Assembly (NCBI GenBank): GCA_039024895.1
Contig: JBCCPJ010000018.1
Span: 1-64,000, forward strand
Length of the DNA: 64,000 nt
Reading direction: 5' to 3'
Source of the DNA: JAJDOD01 sp039024895
Lineage (GTDB): Bacteria; Pseudomonadota; Alphaproteobacteria; Rhodobacterales; Rhodobacteraceae
In this document: one piece after another, positions 51,379 to 60,533 of the stretch
Layout: each line of letters begins with the position of its first letter
How positions within the stretch are numbered: position 1 is the stretch's first letter
The notes under the pieces: generated by a model
Seen by the model: the letters and a program-made list of their open reading frames with translations, nothing else
Database searches by the model: none
What the model was told of the DNA's origin: nothing
Position numbers and translations under genes: made by a program

Positions 51379-52947
51379 CTAGGGGCAGGATCGGACGTAG
51401 TAAGTGAAGGTAATCGGGTTCGGCCGCTCGGGCGCTTGTATTGATAAAGCCGGATCGTAGGAGATCGGCGTCTCCACCTTGGCGTAGCACCTGTGGAACT
51501 CTGGTTGTTGACCAAGTTCAATGCCGGATAGGAACCATGCATCCGCAATATCAACACCAATCGCTGGGCCTATAATGAGCCGGTCCGGTGCGCGCACCAG
51601 CACATACAAACCGTCCCCTTTGGAGTGGCCGGGAAAGCGCTGGCGTTCTGTCAGGATTGGCACATCCTCTCGCGTCGCGATCACCGGATCGTTGAGACCC
51701 AGCATATCGATAAAGCGATGGGTCGGGTGTCCGTAATAGGCCGTTGACCCTGCGGTATTGAGTGCAATGGTGATATCTTCCGGCCATTCGCTGGCTATAT
51801 GGCGCCCGACAATTTCACCCACAAACGCCGTGTCATCCTGAAGCATAGGTGGCTGGACAACTTCCAAAGCGACCGTGGCCATAAAGACGACGCCCATGAG
51901 CACAGATGCTGTGTTGCGCGCGAATGTAAGAACCGAAGCCAAGAGCAATATCACCGCTGGTGCCATCAAAGGGACAAGCATTCGGGCGGCAGGCATGTGA
52001 TCGCCACCCGCCCATGTCAGGTACCCGAGCGGCAGCGCCAAGGCGGGCAAAATGAGCCGGGTGGCGTCTGTGGTTTTGCGCAAGACCAGGACGGCTAAGA
52101 TAATCACGACCGCAAGTCCCAAAACAGGCGTTTCCAGAAAACCTCGCGAAATATACGCCCAACCATAGTTGATCTTTTGGGCGAGAGGCAGCTCGGTTTT
52201 CACGTAGAAGGTCAAAGGAAAAGCCGCGCCGTAGAGGTTAAGACGCACGCCCATATGAAGGAAGGCAACAGCAGCGGGGATGCCAACAACGCATGCGGCG
52301 GCGAGACAGCGCGGTAAAATGGGTCGCGCTCCTGTTAAGAGCATTCCAATGCCTACCCCGGCGATGAATACGGAAGCGTCGAGGCGCGTCAGAACCGCAA
52401 GCGAAAAGGCAACCGCCGAAATCGCCAGAGAACCGAAACGCGGGCGTCGCAGATCGTGTAAAAGAGCGGCGAGCCCCGCCATCAGAAAGAAAGCCACAAC
52501 AACCGCCTCAAGACCGCCGACTACCCACATTGCAATAGGCGGCGTTGCGGCCAAAGTGAGCACCGTCAAACCACGCAATGCCCATTGCCTGTGCTCCGGA
52601 AGGACAGCGCGCGCCGCTGCGGCGGTCGCAACCACCAAACCAAAAGCCGCGCAGATGTTTACAAAATGCGCGGCCAAGACAGGGTCCAACCCAAATCGCA
52701 CAATCGTGCCGATTACGACGACGTGAAGCGCGCTGGTATACCCTTCTGCCCATTCGCCCGGGTTCCACTGAAGCATACCGGTTTCAGCCAGGTTCCGAGC
52801 GTACCGCAGCGAAATAAAGGTATCGTCCGAGATGAACGCTTGATGCTTCCACGCCAGAATCAAGATGATCAGCCATCCTAAGAACACCGCGATACGATCT
52901 GCGGTCATGACGGGTCGGATTCGCGGCTCGGCAAAGGCATGCGACAT
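51379..52947 (-). CDS. AftB-like GT-C membrane glycosyltransferase
   Basis: About 522 residues with around ten helices. The first periplasmic loop has ISDDTFISLRYARNLAETGM, then LQWNPGEWAEGYTSALHVVV, matching the pattern DDxxISxRYARNL...NPGE.xEGYT of GT-C enzymes related to the arabinofuranosyltransferase AftB, with the acidic pair expected to be catalytic. The C-terminal third is a soluble periplasmic domain (DRLIIGPAIGVDIADAWFLS). The ATG at 52947 has AGAGG six bases upstream; longer reading to 53055 lacks support. It is transcribed alone, toward the GntR operon. The glycan modified is unknown. Confidence 0.75.
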   Translation of the reverse strand: MSHAFAEPRIRPVMTADRIAVFLGWLIILILAWKHQAFISDDTFISLRYARNLAETGMLQWNPGEWAEGYTSALHVVVIGTIVRFGLDPVLAAHFVNICAAFGLVVATAAAARAVLPEHRQWALRGLTVLTLAATPPIAMWVVGGLEAVVVAFFLMAGLAALLHDLRRPRFGSLAISAVAFSLAVLTRLDASVFIAGVGIGMLLTGARPILPRCLAAACVVGIPAAVAFLHMGVRLNLYGAAFPLTFYVKTELPLAQKINYGWAYISRGFLETPVLGLAVVIILAVLVLRKTTDATRLILPALALPLGYLTWAGGDHMPAARMLVPLMAPAVILLLASVLTFARNTASVLMGVVFMATVALEVVQPPMLQDDTAFVGEIVGRHIASEWPEDITIALNTAGSTAYYGHPTHRFIDMLGLNDPVIATREDVPILTERQRFPGHSKGDGLYVLVRAPDRLIIGPAIGVDIADAWFLSGIELGQQPEFHRCYAKVETPISYDPALSIQAPERPNPITFTYYVRSCP

Positions 52948-53264
52948 CCATGTCCTCTCGCGCGAAAATCCGCAATAATGATCGACCGAAATTGTCCAGC
53001 TTATCCGCTGGTGAGCGGGGCAACACGAAAACGAGTGTCGATGGCACTCTCCCAATCAAGCCCACTTCGCAGCTTTGAGTCGTCAAGGCGGTGCATAGAG
53101 ACAGCACGGATTATGCCGATTACCCGAATTGAGAATACGGAAGTTCAGCATTTCAATTTAGTCGAAAGCCGATACATCTCAGTGGCAGGTAACAGCGCTG
53201 CGCAAACAAAAGACGTATACTCGAAGAAAAAGCGCGGGCCGTTTTCGCGGCATTGAGGACACGG
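52948..53264. other. Divergent gap between GT-C and LLM genes
   Basis: About 317 bases with no supported gene; the frames here show no family patterns. It must hold promoters for both flanking genes, but I cannot identify convincing hexamers or repeats. Confidence 0.35.
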
Positions 53265-54230
53265 ATGTTGGATATCAGCACACAACATTTTCCAACCTTG
53301 AACCAGGCATATGGCAATGCGTTCCGCCCGGGAAAGCTCACCTTGGGTTTGGTCATACCGATTGAAGCGCATCACAACAGCCCGACACCCACCTTGGATC
53401 GCCATTTGGAACGCGCTCAACTGGCAGACACTTTGGGCTTTAGCGCGCTCTGGCTGAGAGATGTGCCGTTCAACGTGCCGAGTTTTGGCGACGCGGGTCA
53501 AACGTTCGATCCGTTCGTTTACCTTGGTATGCTCGCTCCAATGACTTCCAATATTGGCCTTGGCGTCGCTTCGGTCATTCTGCCGTTGCGCCATCCCGCA
53601 CACGTGGCGAAAGCCGCAGCGACCGCAGATGTCCTTTCAGAGGGACGTCTCTTGCTTGGCGTGGCATCCGGTGATCGCCCGGAAGAGTACCCTGCAATGG
53701 ACGCTGACTTTGCCAGCCGCGGCGACCGCTTTAGAGACAGCATGTCTTACATCCGTGCCATGGCTGAAAGCTATCCTACCGTGAGCACAGGCCAGGGCAC
53801 GCTCACTGGCAGGGCTGATATGTTGCCAAAACCGGTCGGAGGAAGTCTGCCGTTATTAATCACCGGGGGCTCACAGCAAGCACCAGACTGGGTCGCGCAA
53901 AACGGAGATGGCTGGATCACCTATCCAAGAGACGCCGGATCGCAACGGCGCGTTGTCGCCGAGTACCGCAACCGCATTGCCGAAACGGGCGGACTAAACA
54001 AACCAGTGACACAGTCGCTCTATGTTGACCTCCAGAATGAACCCGACGCAGAGCCGCGTCCTATCCATCTCGGCTTCTCATCGGGTACGACCTTCCTCCG
54101 CCAATATCTTCGCGAGATCCGAGACCTTGGCATAAACCATGTAGCGTTGAACTTGCGGTTTAACCAATCCGATGTTGAGGACACGATGAAGCTTATCGCC
54201 GACGAGTTACTGCCCGAGTTCAGCCTATGA
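53265..54230 (+). CDS. LLM-class (luciferase-like) flavin oxidoreductase
   Basis: About 321 residues of the bacterial luciferase-like family. Motifs: LERAQLADTLGFSALWLRDV, PMTSNIGLGVASVILPLRHP, HVAKAAATADVLSEGRLLLG and VASGDRPEEYPAMDADFASR, followed by DWVAQNGDGWITYPRD. A TTG at 53253 is possible, but GAGGA lies five bases before the ATG at 53265. The enzymes use FMNH2 or F420; the substrate is not evident. Ten bases separate it from an SDR gene, so the two probably form an operon. Confidence 0.85.
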   Translation: MLDISTQHFPTLNQAYGNAFRPGKLTLGLVIPIEAHHNSPTPTLDRHLERAQLADTLGFSALWLRDVPFNVPSFGDAGQTFDPFVYLGMLAPMTSNIGLGVASVILPLRHPAHVAKAAATADVLSEGRLLLGVASGDRPEEYPAMDADFASRGDRFRDSMSYIRAMAESYPTVSTGQGTLTGRADMLPKPVGGSLPLLITGGSQQAPDWVAQNGDGWITYPRDAGSQRRVVAEYRNRIAETGGLNKPVTQSLYVDLQNEPDAEPRPIHLGFSSGTTFLRQYLREIRDLGINHVALNLRFNQSDVEDTMKLIADELLPEFSL

Positions 54231-54240
54231 AGGAACCCCG

Positions 54241-55026
54241 ATGACAAAGACAATCCTGATTACAGGTGCAACCGACGGCATAGGTCTTTTGACCGCAGAA
54301 AAAATGGCGGCAGACGGGCACCGTATTCTGCTTCACGGCAGGAACAACGCAAAACTTGCCAAAGCTGCAGACAGTGTTGGCGGCATGTCAGAGACCTACC
54401 AAGCCGATCTGAGTTTGATGGACGACGTCGAGACGATGGCCGAAGCTATATTGGCTAAACATGATCACTTGGATGTGCTGATCAACAACGCCGGGATACT
54501 GAAGACGCCAAATCCAAAGACGGAAGCGGGGCGCGATATCCGCTTCGACGTCAATACGATCGCACCGTATATCCTAACGCAGCGCCTTTTGCCGATCCTG
54601 CCCAAGGACGGGCGCGTGATTAATCTCTCCTCTGCCGCGCAAGCGCCTGTCGACGTTGGAGCTATGAAAAGCTACCGCCCCATGGGGGATATGGACGCCT
54701 ATGCTCAAAGCAAACTGGCAATCACTATCTGGTCTAGCGAAATGGCCATAGCGCATCCCGACGGCCCAGTCTTTGTTGCGGTGAACCCGGGATCGTTACT
54801 GGCGTCCAAAATGGTGAAGGAAGGTTTCGGCGTCTCGGGCAACGATCTGAACATCGGGGCCGACATACTTGTCCGCGCGGCTTTCAGTTCGGAATTCGCA
54901 ACGGCTTCCGGCAAGTACTTCGACAACGACAGCGGCCGTTTTGCACCGCCCCAAGCGGCGGCGGCCAATAGCGCGCACGTGTCGGAGATCATGGCGGCTT
55001 TGGTTGAATTGACGGGGATTGTCTGA
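54241..55026 (+). CDS. Short-chain dehydrogenase/reductase
   Basis: A 261-residue SDR. The cofactor loop is ILITGATDGIGLLTAEKMAA (GxxxGIG), NNAG appears in LDVLINNAGILKTP, the catalytic Ser in VINLSSAAQAPV, and the Tyr and Lys in MDAYAQSKLAITIW. Residues 180-200 (GSLLASKMVKEGFGVSG) form the substrate lid. It is close to the retinol-dehydrogenase-like 'extended loop' SDRs. The second gene of a probable two-gene operon with the LLM oxidoreductase. Confidence 0.9.
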   Translation: MTKTILITGATDGIGLLTAEKMAADGHRILLHGRNNAKLAKAADSVGGMSETYQADLSLMDDVETMAEAILAKHDHLDVLINNAGILKTPNPKTEAGRDIRFDVNTIAPYILTQRLLPILPKDGRVINLSSAAQAPVDVGAMKSYRPMGDMDAYAQSKLAITIWSSEMAIAHPDGPVFVAVNPGSLLASKMVKEGFGVSGNDLNIGADILVRAAFSSEFATASGKYFDNDSGRFAPPQAAAANSAHVSEIMAALVELTGIV

Positions 55027-55074
55027 GCGCGCCGTAAAAATACCTTCCATCTGCATCCGAGAGTTCGAACAATG

Positions 55075-55640
55075 TTACTGGGCCGGCCGCGTAATGCACT
55101 CCGCGTCAGCCTCATCGATCACAGCGACTTGCACCTCGCGGTTTGCGCACTGCGCACCTTGGTTGAAAAGCGGAAGCGACACCCGGCGACCAAAGCTCCA
55201 ACTGTCATTTTTGACACCGCTTATCTCGCCGAATAGCGTGACAGAAGGTAGAAAGCTCGCTTCACGCACACCGAGTTCAGCAACCGCAGCGGCATACGTC
55301 CTTTCGGCGGCGGGTATACTTGGAAGGTTACGCAATAAATCGCTTCCGCTCGCGCTACACGCGCCATGCTTGTCTTGATGTCAAGATTGCGAGTGAGGCC
55401 CTGCCCAACGAGGTCGCTCAAAATTGGATCGTTAAACTCTCGCCACCAAAGCTGGGTTTCGGGAGAGACAATTTGCGAACCGTTTCCCAAAGTAAACACT
55501 TCCGGCATTCCCATGCGGGACGACACGAAGCGGGATCAACCGCGCAACCAGCAAGGGCAAACGCCGCGAGTTTTATGCAGAAGCGCGTAAGTAGCGTCTT
55601 GGCGCAGATTTTGCAGTCAACAGGTCAGTGGCCAACGCAT
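55075..55640 (-). pseudogene. NodT/OprM-type RND efflux outer-membrane lipoprotein, decayed
   Basis: On the minus strand three frames hold consecutive pieces of an outer-membrane factor. A lipoprotein signal end LAAFALAGCAVDPA with a good lipobox (about 55555) has no start codon before an upstream stop. A second frame then reads QLWWREFNDPILSDLVGQGL and NLDIKTSMARVARAEAI, the family's first helical repeat. A third reads RNLPSIPAAERTYAAAVAEL, GVREASFLPSVTLFGEISGV and SWSFGRRVSLPLFNQG, which belongs to the middle of the protein; then it stops. At least two frameshifts and a large internal and 3' loss are present; a full protein has about 450-500 residues. No RND or MFP gene remains nearby. Confidence 0.8.
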
Positions 55641-55964
55641 GGTTGCCGATCAACAGCGCGTTATTCGTGATAAGTTACTTTCGCAACATAGGATTTTTGG
55701 GAATGATCGGTCGTCGCACCAGAGCCACTTCACTTTAAACATGTGGTCTTGGCGGCCTGCTTGTGTCAGATCACCAGCTAAACTGACAGTCTGACGCAAG
55801 CAATTACAGAATGCGACCGAGTGAAAAGCCTCAGTCACTTCAGGCCCCACTCTGACCCGCGCATAGTGAAAATCTCGGGTCCGTCCCTGCGCGGCGCGCC
55901 GCTGCTACACGGGTGCTATAGTGTCTTCCCCTATCACCGGAGCGCCGGTGCGGGCGGCAGTTTC
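55641..55964. other. Non-coding stretch with a hairpin downstream of the SDR
   Basis: No supported gene. Near the right end CACCGG (55935-55940) and CCGGTG (55945-55950) form a six-base hairpin with loop AGCG, just after the stop of the minus-strand SDR; without a T-run it is only a possible terminator. Confidence 0.35.
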
Positions 55965-56708
55965 TTAGCAGGTGTAGTTCAGACCGAGGCGTCCGCCATC
56001 CACGTAAATCGTCTCGCCGGTGACATAGCTCGCCTTAGGTGAGCACAGGAAGGCAACCACATCGCCGATCTCCTTCGCCCCGCCCGGACGGCCAAGCGGC
56101 GTACGCGACATCGCAACTTTAAATGCCTCCGGATTTGCGTTCACTCCGGCCATCATCTCTGTATCGATGGAACCGGGGCCCACCGCGTTGACCCGTATGT
56201 TGTTCTTCGCAAGGGCAAGGGCGGCGACTTTGGTCAACTGCATCACCCCACCCTTCGAAGCGCAATAGGCTGGGATCGCCGGGATGGCGACCTGTGCGTT
56301 GATCGACGACATGTTCACAATCGCGCCCTCTATGCCTTGAGCAACCATCGTCTGTGCCGCACGTTGTGTTGCCACAAACACACCACGCAGATTGACGCCA
56401 AGCACGGTGTCAAAGGCCGCCAGATCATAGGTCAGAAAGTCGCCTGGCATGGCAATACCGGCATTGTTCACCAGCGCGCTTACCGGGCCTTGTTCCGCCT
56501 CGATCCGGTCGAACAGACCCAAAATGGCAGCCGGATCGCTAAAGTCACAAATGTACCCTTCGCCGCCAAGTCGCTCGGCCTCTCCGGTCACAGTTTCTCT
56601 AAGGTCGGCAAGAAGAACCTTGTAGCCATCAGCCGCCAACGCCTCCGCACAGGCCAACCCGATCCCTTGAGCCGCGCCAGAGATCAAAGCAAGGGGTTTG
56701 TCTGCCAT
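55965..56708 (-). CDS. Short-chain dehydrogenase/reductase (FabG-like)
   Basis: A 247-residue classical SDR: LALISGAAQGIGLACAEALA for the cofactor loop, LVNNAGIAMPGDFLTY, VNMSSINAQVAIPAIPAYCA with the catalytic Ser and Tyr, SKGGVMQLTKVAALALAKNN with the Lys, and the C-terminal ETIYVDGGRLGLNY typical of FabG/glucose-dehydrogenase-like SDRs. The D in LLADLRETV suggests NAD preference. It stands alone, divergent from the E1 fusion gene at 56939; a specific substrate cannot be assigned. Confidence 0.9.
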   Translation of the reverse strand: MADKPLALISGAAQGIGLACAEALAADGYKVLLADLRETVTGEAERLGGEGYICDFSDPAAILGLFDRIEAEQGPVSALVNNAGIAMPGDFLTYDLAAFDTVLGVNLRGVFVATQRAAQTMVAQGIEGAIVNMSSINAQVAIPAIPAYCASKGGVMQLTKVAALALAKNNIRVNAVGPGSIDTEMMAGVNANPEAFKVAMSRTPLGRPGGAKEIGDVVAFLCSPKASYVTGETIYVDGGRLGLNYTC

Positions 56709-56938
56709 GGGTCTTTTCCTGTTGTTGTCTTGAATGGTCTGTAATCTCGTCGTCGCGCTTAGCTAGACCGTTCGCAATGTTGCATGCAACCTGCATCCGC
56801 CCGGCGCATTCGACACGTGAAGCAGCGGCCGACGCATGCAAGAAGGATGGGTGATAACGACTTTCCTCAGTTCTAGCGCTTCGCCCGGCGCGAAAGCGGT
56901 GGCAATCCACTGCGTCACGCGCGATATGGGTTTCCAAA

Positions 56939-59122
56939 ATGGACCGCGCTGACATCATAGATGCCGCATTTCGCAAACGCGTTGCCGAGGGCAGTTTTCC
57001 CGCCGGTGCCGATGCGATTGGTTCATTGTCAGGCGAGCAGGCAATTCAGATTTTTCGAGCGCAGTGCCTCAGCCGGAACCTCGACCGCCGTTCTCGAAAA
57101 ATGCAGGCGGCGGGCGAAGGCTATTACACAATAGGGTCCTCCGGCCATGAAGGCATGGCGGCGGTAGCTGCCGCATTACGCCTCGATGACATGGCTTTCC
57201 TGCACTACCGGGACGGCGCATTTCAGACGATGCGCTCGTTACAGACGCCGGGAGTGAACCCTGTGCGAGACATGTTGGCGAGTTTCGCAACGTCGACCGA
57301 AGACCCCATTTCGGGCGGGCGCCACAAGGTGCTTGGTTCAAAACGGATGTTGCTCCCGCCGCAAACCTCGACGATTGCGAGCCACTTGCCAAAGGCGGTT
57401 GGCGCTGCCTATTCCATCGGCCTCGCGAAACGCCACCGGCCCGACCATGCTCTGCTGCAGGAGGACGGGGTAGTGATGTGTTCCTTCGGGGATGCCTCGT
57501 CGAACCATGCGACCGCGCAGGCCGCGATCAACACCGCGTGTTGGACATCCTACCAGTCCATCCCGCTACCCCTGTTATTCGTGTGCGAGGACAATGGGAT
57601 TGGCATCTCTGTTCGAACGCCGGATGGTTGGGTAGCCGCCAACCATGCCAACCGGCCTGGACTGAAGTACTTTAGCGCCAATGGCTTGGACCTATACGAC
57701 ACCTTTCGCGTGGCGTGTGAGGCAGTAGACTATGTGCGTCGCCGGAAAAATCCCGCGTTCCTGCATCTTTCCGTTGTGCGGCTTTATGGTCATGCCGGAT
57801 CGGACCTTCAGCAAGCCTATTTGCCGAAGGAAACTTTCGAAGCCTGGGAAGCCGATGACCCGCTCTTGCACTCTGCGCGACTTTTGATTGGTGCCGACAT
57901 CCTGTCAAAGGATGCGGTTCTCGACATTTATGACGAGTACGAAAGGCAATGCGCGGAAGTGGCAGCGGAGGTCGCGACCCTGCCACGTCTTCAATCCGCG
58001 CCTGAAGTGATGGCCTCGATTATCCCGCCAGCGCGCGCCAACACCCCAACGAATGGACCTTCAGCTGAACTCCGCAAGAAGACGTTCCGCGATGATCTGA
58101 AGGCAATGGAAAAGCCGCAGCCGATGGCGCGGCTGTTAAATTGGGCTCTCACCGATTTGATGCTGGAATTCCGCGACATTGCGCTCATGGGCGAAGACAT
58201 CGGGCGCAAGGGCGGCGTTTATGGCGTCACACAGAAACTACAAACGCGGTTCGGTGAGGATCGCGTGATCGACACGCTGCTGGACGAGCAATCAATCCTA
58301 GGACTGGCAATTGGTCTGGCACATAATGGGTTTGTCCCAATCCCAGAAATCCAGTTCCTCGCTTACTTGCACAACGCTGAGGATCAAATCCGCGGCGAAG
58401 CCGCGACCTTGAGCTTTTTCTCCAACGGGCAATTCACCAATCCTATGGTCGTCAGAATTGCGGGCCTCGGTTACCAAAAGGGCTTTGGCGGCCATTTTCA
58501 CAACGACAATTCCCTTGCTGTTTTGCGTGACATTCCAGGGGTTACTCTGGCTGTCCCGTCCCATGGTGCAGACGCCGTGAGGATGCTGCGGGAATGCGTT
58601 CGCCTCGCACGCGATGAACAGCGCGTCGTTGTCTTTATAGAACCGATTGCGCTTTACGCCATGCGCGACATCCATGAGGCGCAGGACGGAGGTTGGATGG
58701 ACACCTATCCGGCGCCGGGCACGACGCTTCCGATTGGTGAGGTTGGTATTACCGGGGATGGCCCGCTCGCCATTGTCACCTACGCGAACGGTCATTTCTT
58801 GTCCCAACAAGCGGTGCCCACGTTGCGCGAAGCAGGCATCGACAGCCGGATCATTGACCTGCGATGGCTTGCGCCGCTTCCCGCCGCCAGCCTGTTGCGC
58901 GCTTTGAAAGGTGCAGAAAAGGTATTGATTGTGGACGAGTGCCGAAAGTCGGGCAACGTGTCCGAAGCCCTCGTCACTTTGATAGCGACCGAAACTGATT
59001 TGCCGGTGATGCGCTTGACGGGGGAGGATAGCTTCATCGCGACTGGCCCAGCTTACGCCGCAACCATGCCATCACGAGATACAATCGTCGAAGCCGCCAC
59101 GAGGCTATGGACAACTTCCTGA
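56939..59122 (+). CDS. Fused E1 alpha-beta 2-oxoacid dehydrogenase component
   Basis: A 727-residue thiamine-diphosphate enzyme that fuses both E1 subunits. Residues about 30-370 are the alpha part (GEGYYTIGSSGHEGMAAVAA, MAFLHYRDGAFQTMR, VMCSFGDASSNHATAQAAIN for ThDP-Mg binding, FVCEDNGIGISVRTPDG), and residues about 390-727 the beta part (NWALTDLMLEFRDIALMGED, LDEQSILGLAIGLAHNGFVP with the conserved Glu, KVLIVDECRKSGNVSEALVT). The fusion resembles branched-chain 2-oxoacid or acetoin-type E1 enzymes. No E2 or E3 gene is adjacent, so it borrows them or acts as a decarboxylase on its own. The ATG overlaps no neighbour; a divergent SDR lies 230 bases upstream. Confidence 0.9.
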   Translation: MDRADIIDAAFRKRVAEGSFPAGADAIGSLSGEQAIQIFRAQCLSRNLDRRSRKMQAAGEGYYTIGSSGHEGMAAVAAALRLDDMAFLHYRDGAFQTMRSLQTPGVNPVRDMLASFATSTEDPISGGRHKVLGSKRMLLPPQTSTIASHLPKAVGAAYSIGLAKRHRPDHALLQEDGVVMCSFGDASSNHATAQAAINTACWTSYQSIPLPLLFVCEDNGIGISVRTPDGWVAANHANRPGLKYFSANGLDLYDTFRVACEAVDYVRRRKNPAFLHLSVVRLYGHAGSDLQQAYLPKETFEAWEADDPLLHSARLLIGADILSKDAVLDIYDEYERQCAEVAAEVATLPRLQSAPEVMASIIPPARANTPTNGPSAELRKKTFRDDLKAMEKPQPMARLLNWALTDLMLEFRDIALMGEDIGRKGGVYGVTQKLQTRFGEDRVIDTLLDEQSILGLAIGLAHNGFVPIPEIQFLAYLHNAEDQIRGEAATLSFFSNGQFTNPMVVRIAGLGYQKGFGGHFHNDNSLAVLRDIPGVTLAVPSHGADAVRMLRECVRLARDEQRVVVFIEPIALYAMRDIHEAQDGGWMDTYPAPGTTLPIGEVGITGDGPLAIVTYANGHFLSQQAVPTLREAGIDSRIIDLRWLAPLPAASLLRALKGAEKVLIVDECRKSGNVSEALVTLIATETDLPVMRLTGEDSFIATGPAYAATMPSRDTIVEAATRLWTTS

Positions 59123-59326
59123 CGGCGAACGCCTCCTAAAGCGTTTCACCGAGTTTGGACGCGCCACGTATCTTCTCCTATTGTTTCGCATGCGAAGGAT
59201 TTGGACCACATTTTTGAACGCCCGGGGGTGCCGTGCGCTTTGTGCCTGGCGCAGTGTTTGCAAAGTTGGTGTATCCGCCTTGCCAAAACGCGCCCGCTGG
59301 CTTCTATTTTCGAGACCGCGCGGTAA

Positions 59327-60328
59327 CTAAGAGCTGCGGGACCAGTAGCTTGCGGATTTGAAATCCGATGCCGGCAACCCAACGCCAAGAAAATGCGCGC
59401 GCATGTCGGATGCCATGGCACGTTCACCGGCGAAGAAGACATGGCGGTCGCCTTCCGGCAAGGTCTGGCGCGACACCGCATCCCGCAGAGGTTTCAAGTC
59501 GAACCCGACTTGCCATGTCACCTCAATATCCGACGCGGTTTCTACAGACTGGATGTCAAGCGGGTCCCGCACCATGATAACCGCCGTTCCTTTCGTCCCG
59601 GTGCCCGCCGCTTCAAACATCTTCAGAATAACGGGCAAAGCGGTCTCATCGCCCATGAGCAACAGATGGTTTGCCGTCGGTTGCTTGGAGCCGCTTGGCC
59701 CCGTCAGCGCGATTTCGGTGCCTGACTGTACCGCGCGGCACCAATCCGTTACACGCCCCCCGTCGTGAAGCACGACATCAATGTCGATCCAATTAAGGTC
59801 AACCGATAGCCGGCGCAGACTGTATGGCGGCCGGTGCCAAGCCTTCACCCCGCCCGGCCAGTCGGTCAGGCCGTCTTCGTCCAATAACAGCCATCCGGCA
59901 TTCTTCGGACCAAATAGCAGGCGAAAGTGCAATCCTGCGCCCGGCTCTCCAAAGGCATGAAAACCACCAGCAAGGCGAACACGCTGAAAGTTTGGTGAGA
60001 TTTGTTCGGAGGACACGACCCGAGCGACGATTTGATTTAACGGTACGCGCTGTTTCGGCGCGCTCCATTTGACGTCGCCAAGCTCAAGTTTTTCGAAGCG
60101 CTGCGCATATAGCTCTTTGAGTAGTTGCAGCTCGGGCGAGGTCTTCGCTTAAAAGGAAACATCCGTGCCTTGGGCGTTGCCCCGCAGTTCGACGCGCCCA
60201 AGTGGGGCGTCAATTGTGACCGCCAGAGCGTTCCGCGAAATCTCAAAACCATTTTTCTCAGCAATCTCGGTCAATGCCGTCACCACGGTATTGTGGGAGG
60301 CACCGAGATAGGCGCGATGTTCAGACAT
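59327..60328 (-). pseudogene. DUF2218-siderophore-interacting protein (ferric reductase), interrupted by one in-frame TAA
   Basis: From the ATG at 60328 one frame runs 333 codons, broken only by TAA at codon 60 (60149-60151). Codons 1-59 match a DUF2218 domain (MSEHRAYLGASHNTVVTALT, IDAPLGRVELRGNAQ). After the stop the frame continues with SPELQLLKELYAQRFEKLEL, FAD-domain QRVRLAGGFHAFGEPGAGLH, RPPYSLRRLSVDLNWIDIDV and the SIP domain HLLLMGDETALPVILKMFEA and HVFFAGERAMASDMRAHFLG to the end. Length and order match DUF2218-SIP proteins, which reduce ferric siderophores with NAD(P)H. A GTG at 60016 could start a protein that lacks DUF2218 and the first FAD strand. Either a recent nonsense mutation, a sequencing error, or readthrough explains the stop. 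Confidence 0.8.
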
Positions 60329-60533
60329 AATAGGGTAAAGCCGTCGCCATAATTTGTGTCGATTTCCTCGATTTTCGCTCCGGCAGCAGGCTTTTGTAGT
60401 GTGGATCCCGAATTATCAGAGCGCATCACCGCCCGAGACTTGCATTACCTGATTTTTTTTGTCAAGAAATAGAAAGCAACGTCTCCGCGCCATCGCGACC
60501 GAAGCCAAAGCAACTGTGGCACGGAGACACGGA

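Noticed and set aside
59185..59196. Palindrome TTCGCATGCGAA in the gap after the E1 fusion gene
   Set aside because: Single copy, not near a gene start on either strand; no family recognised.
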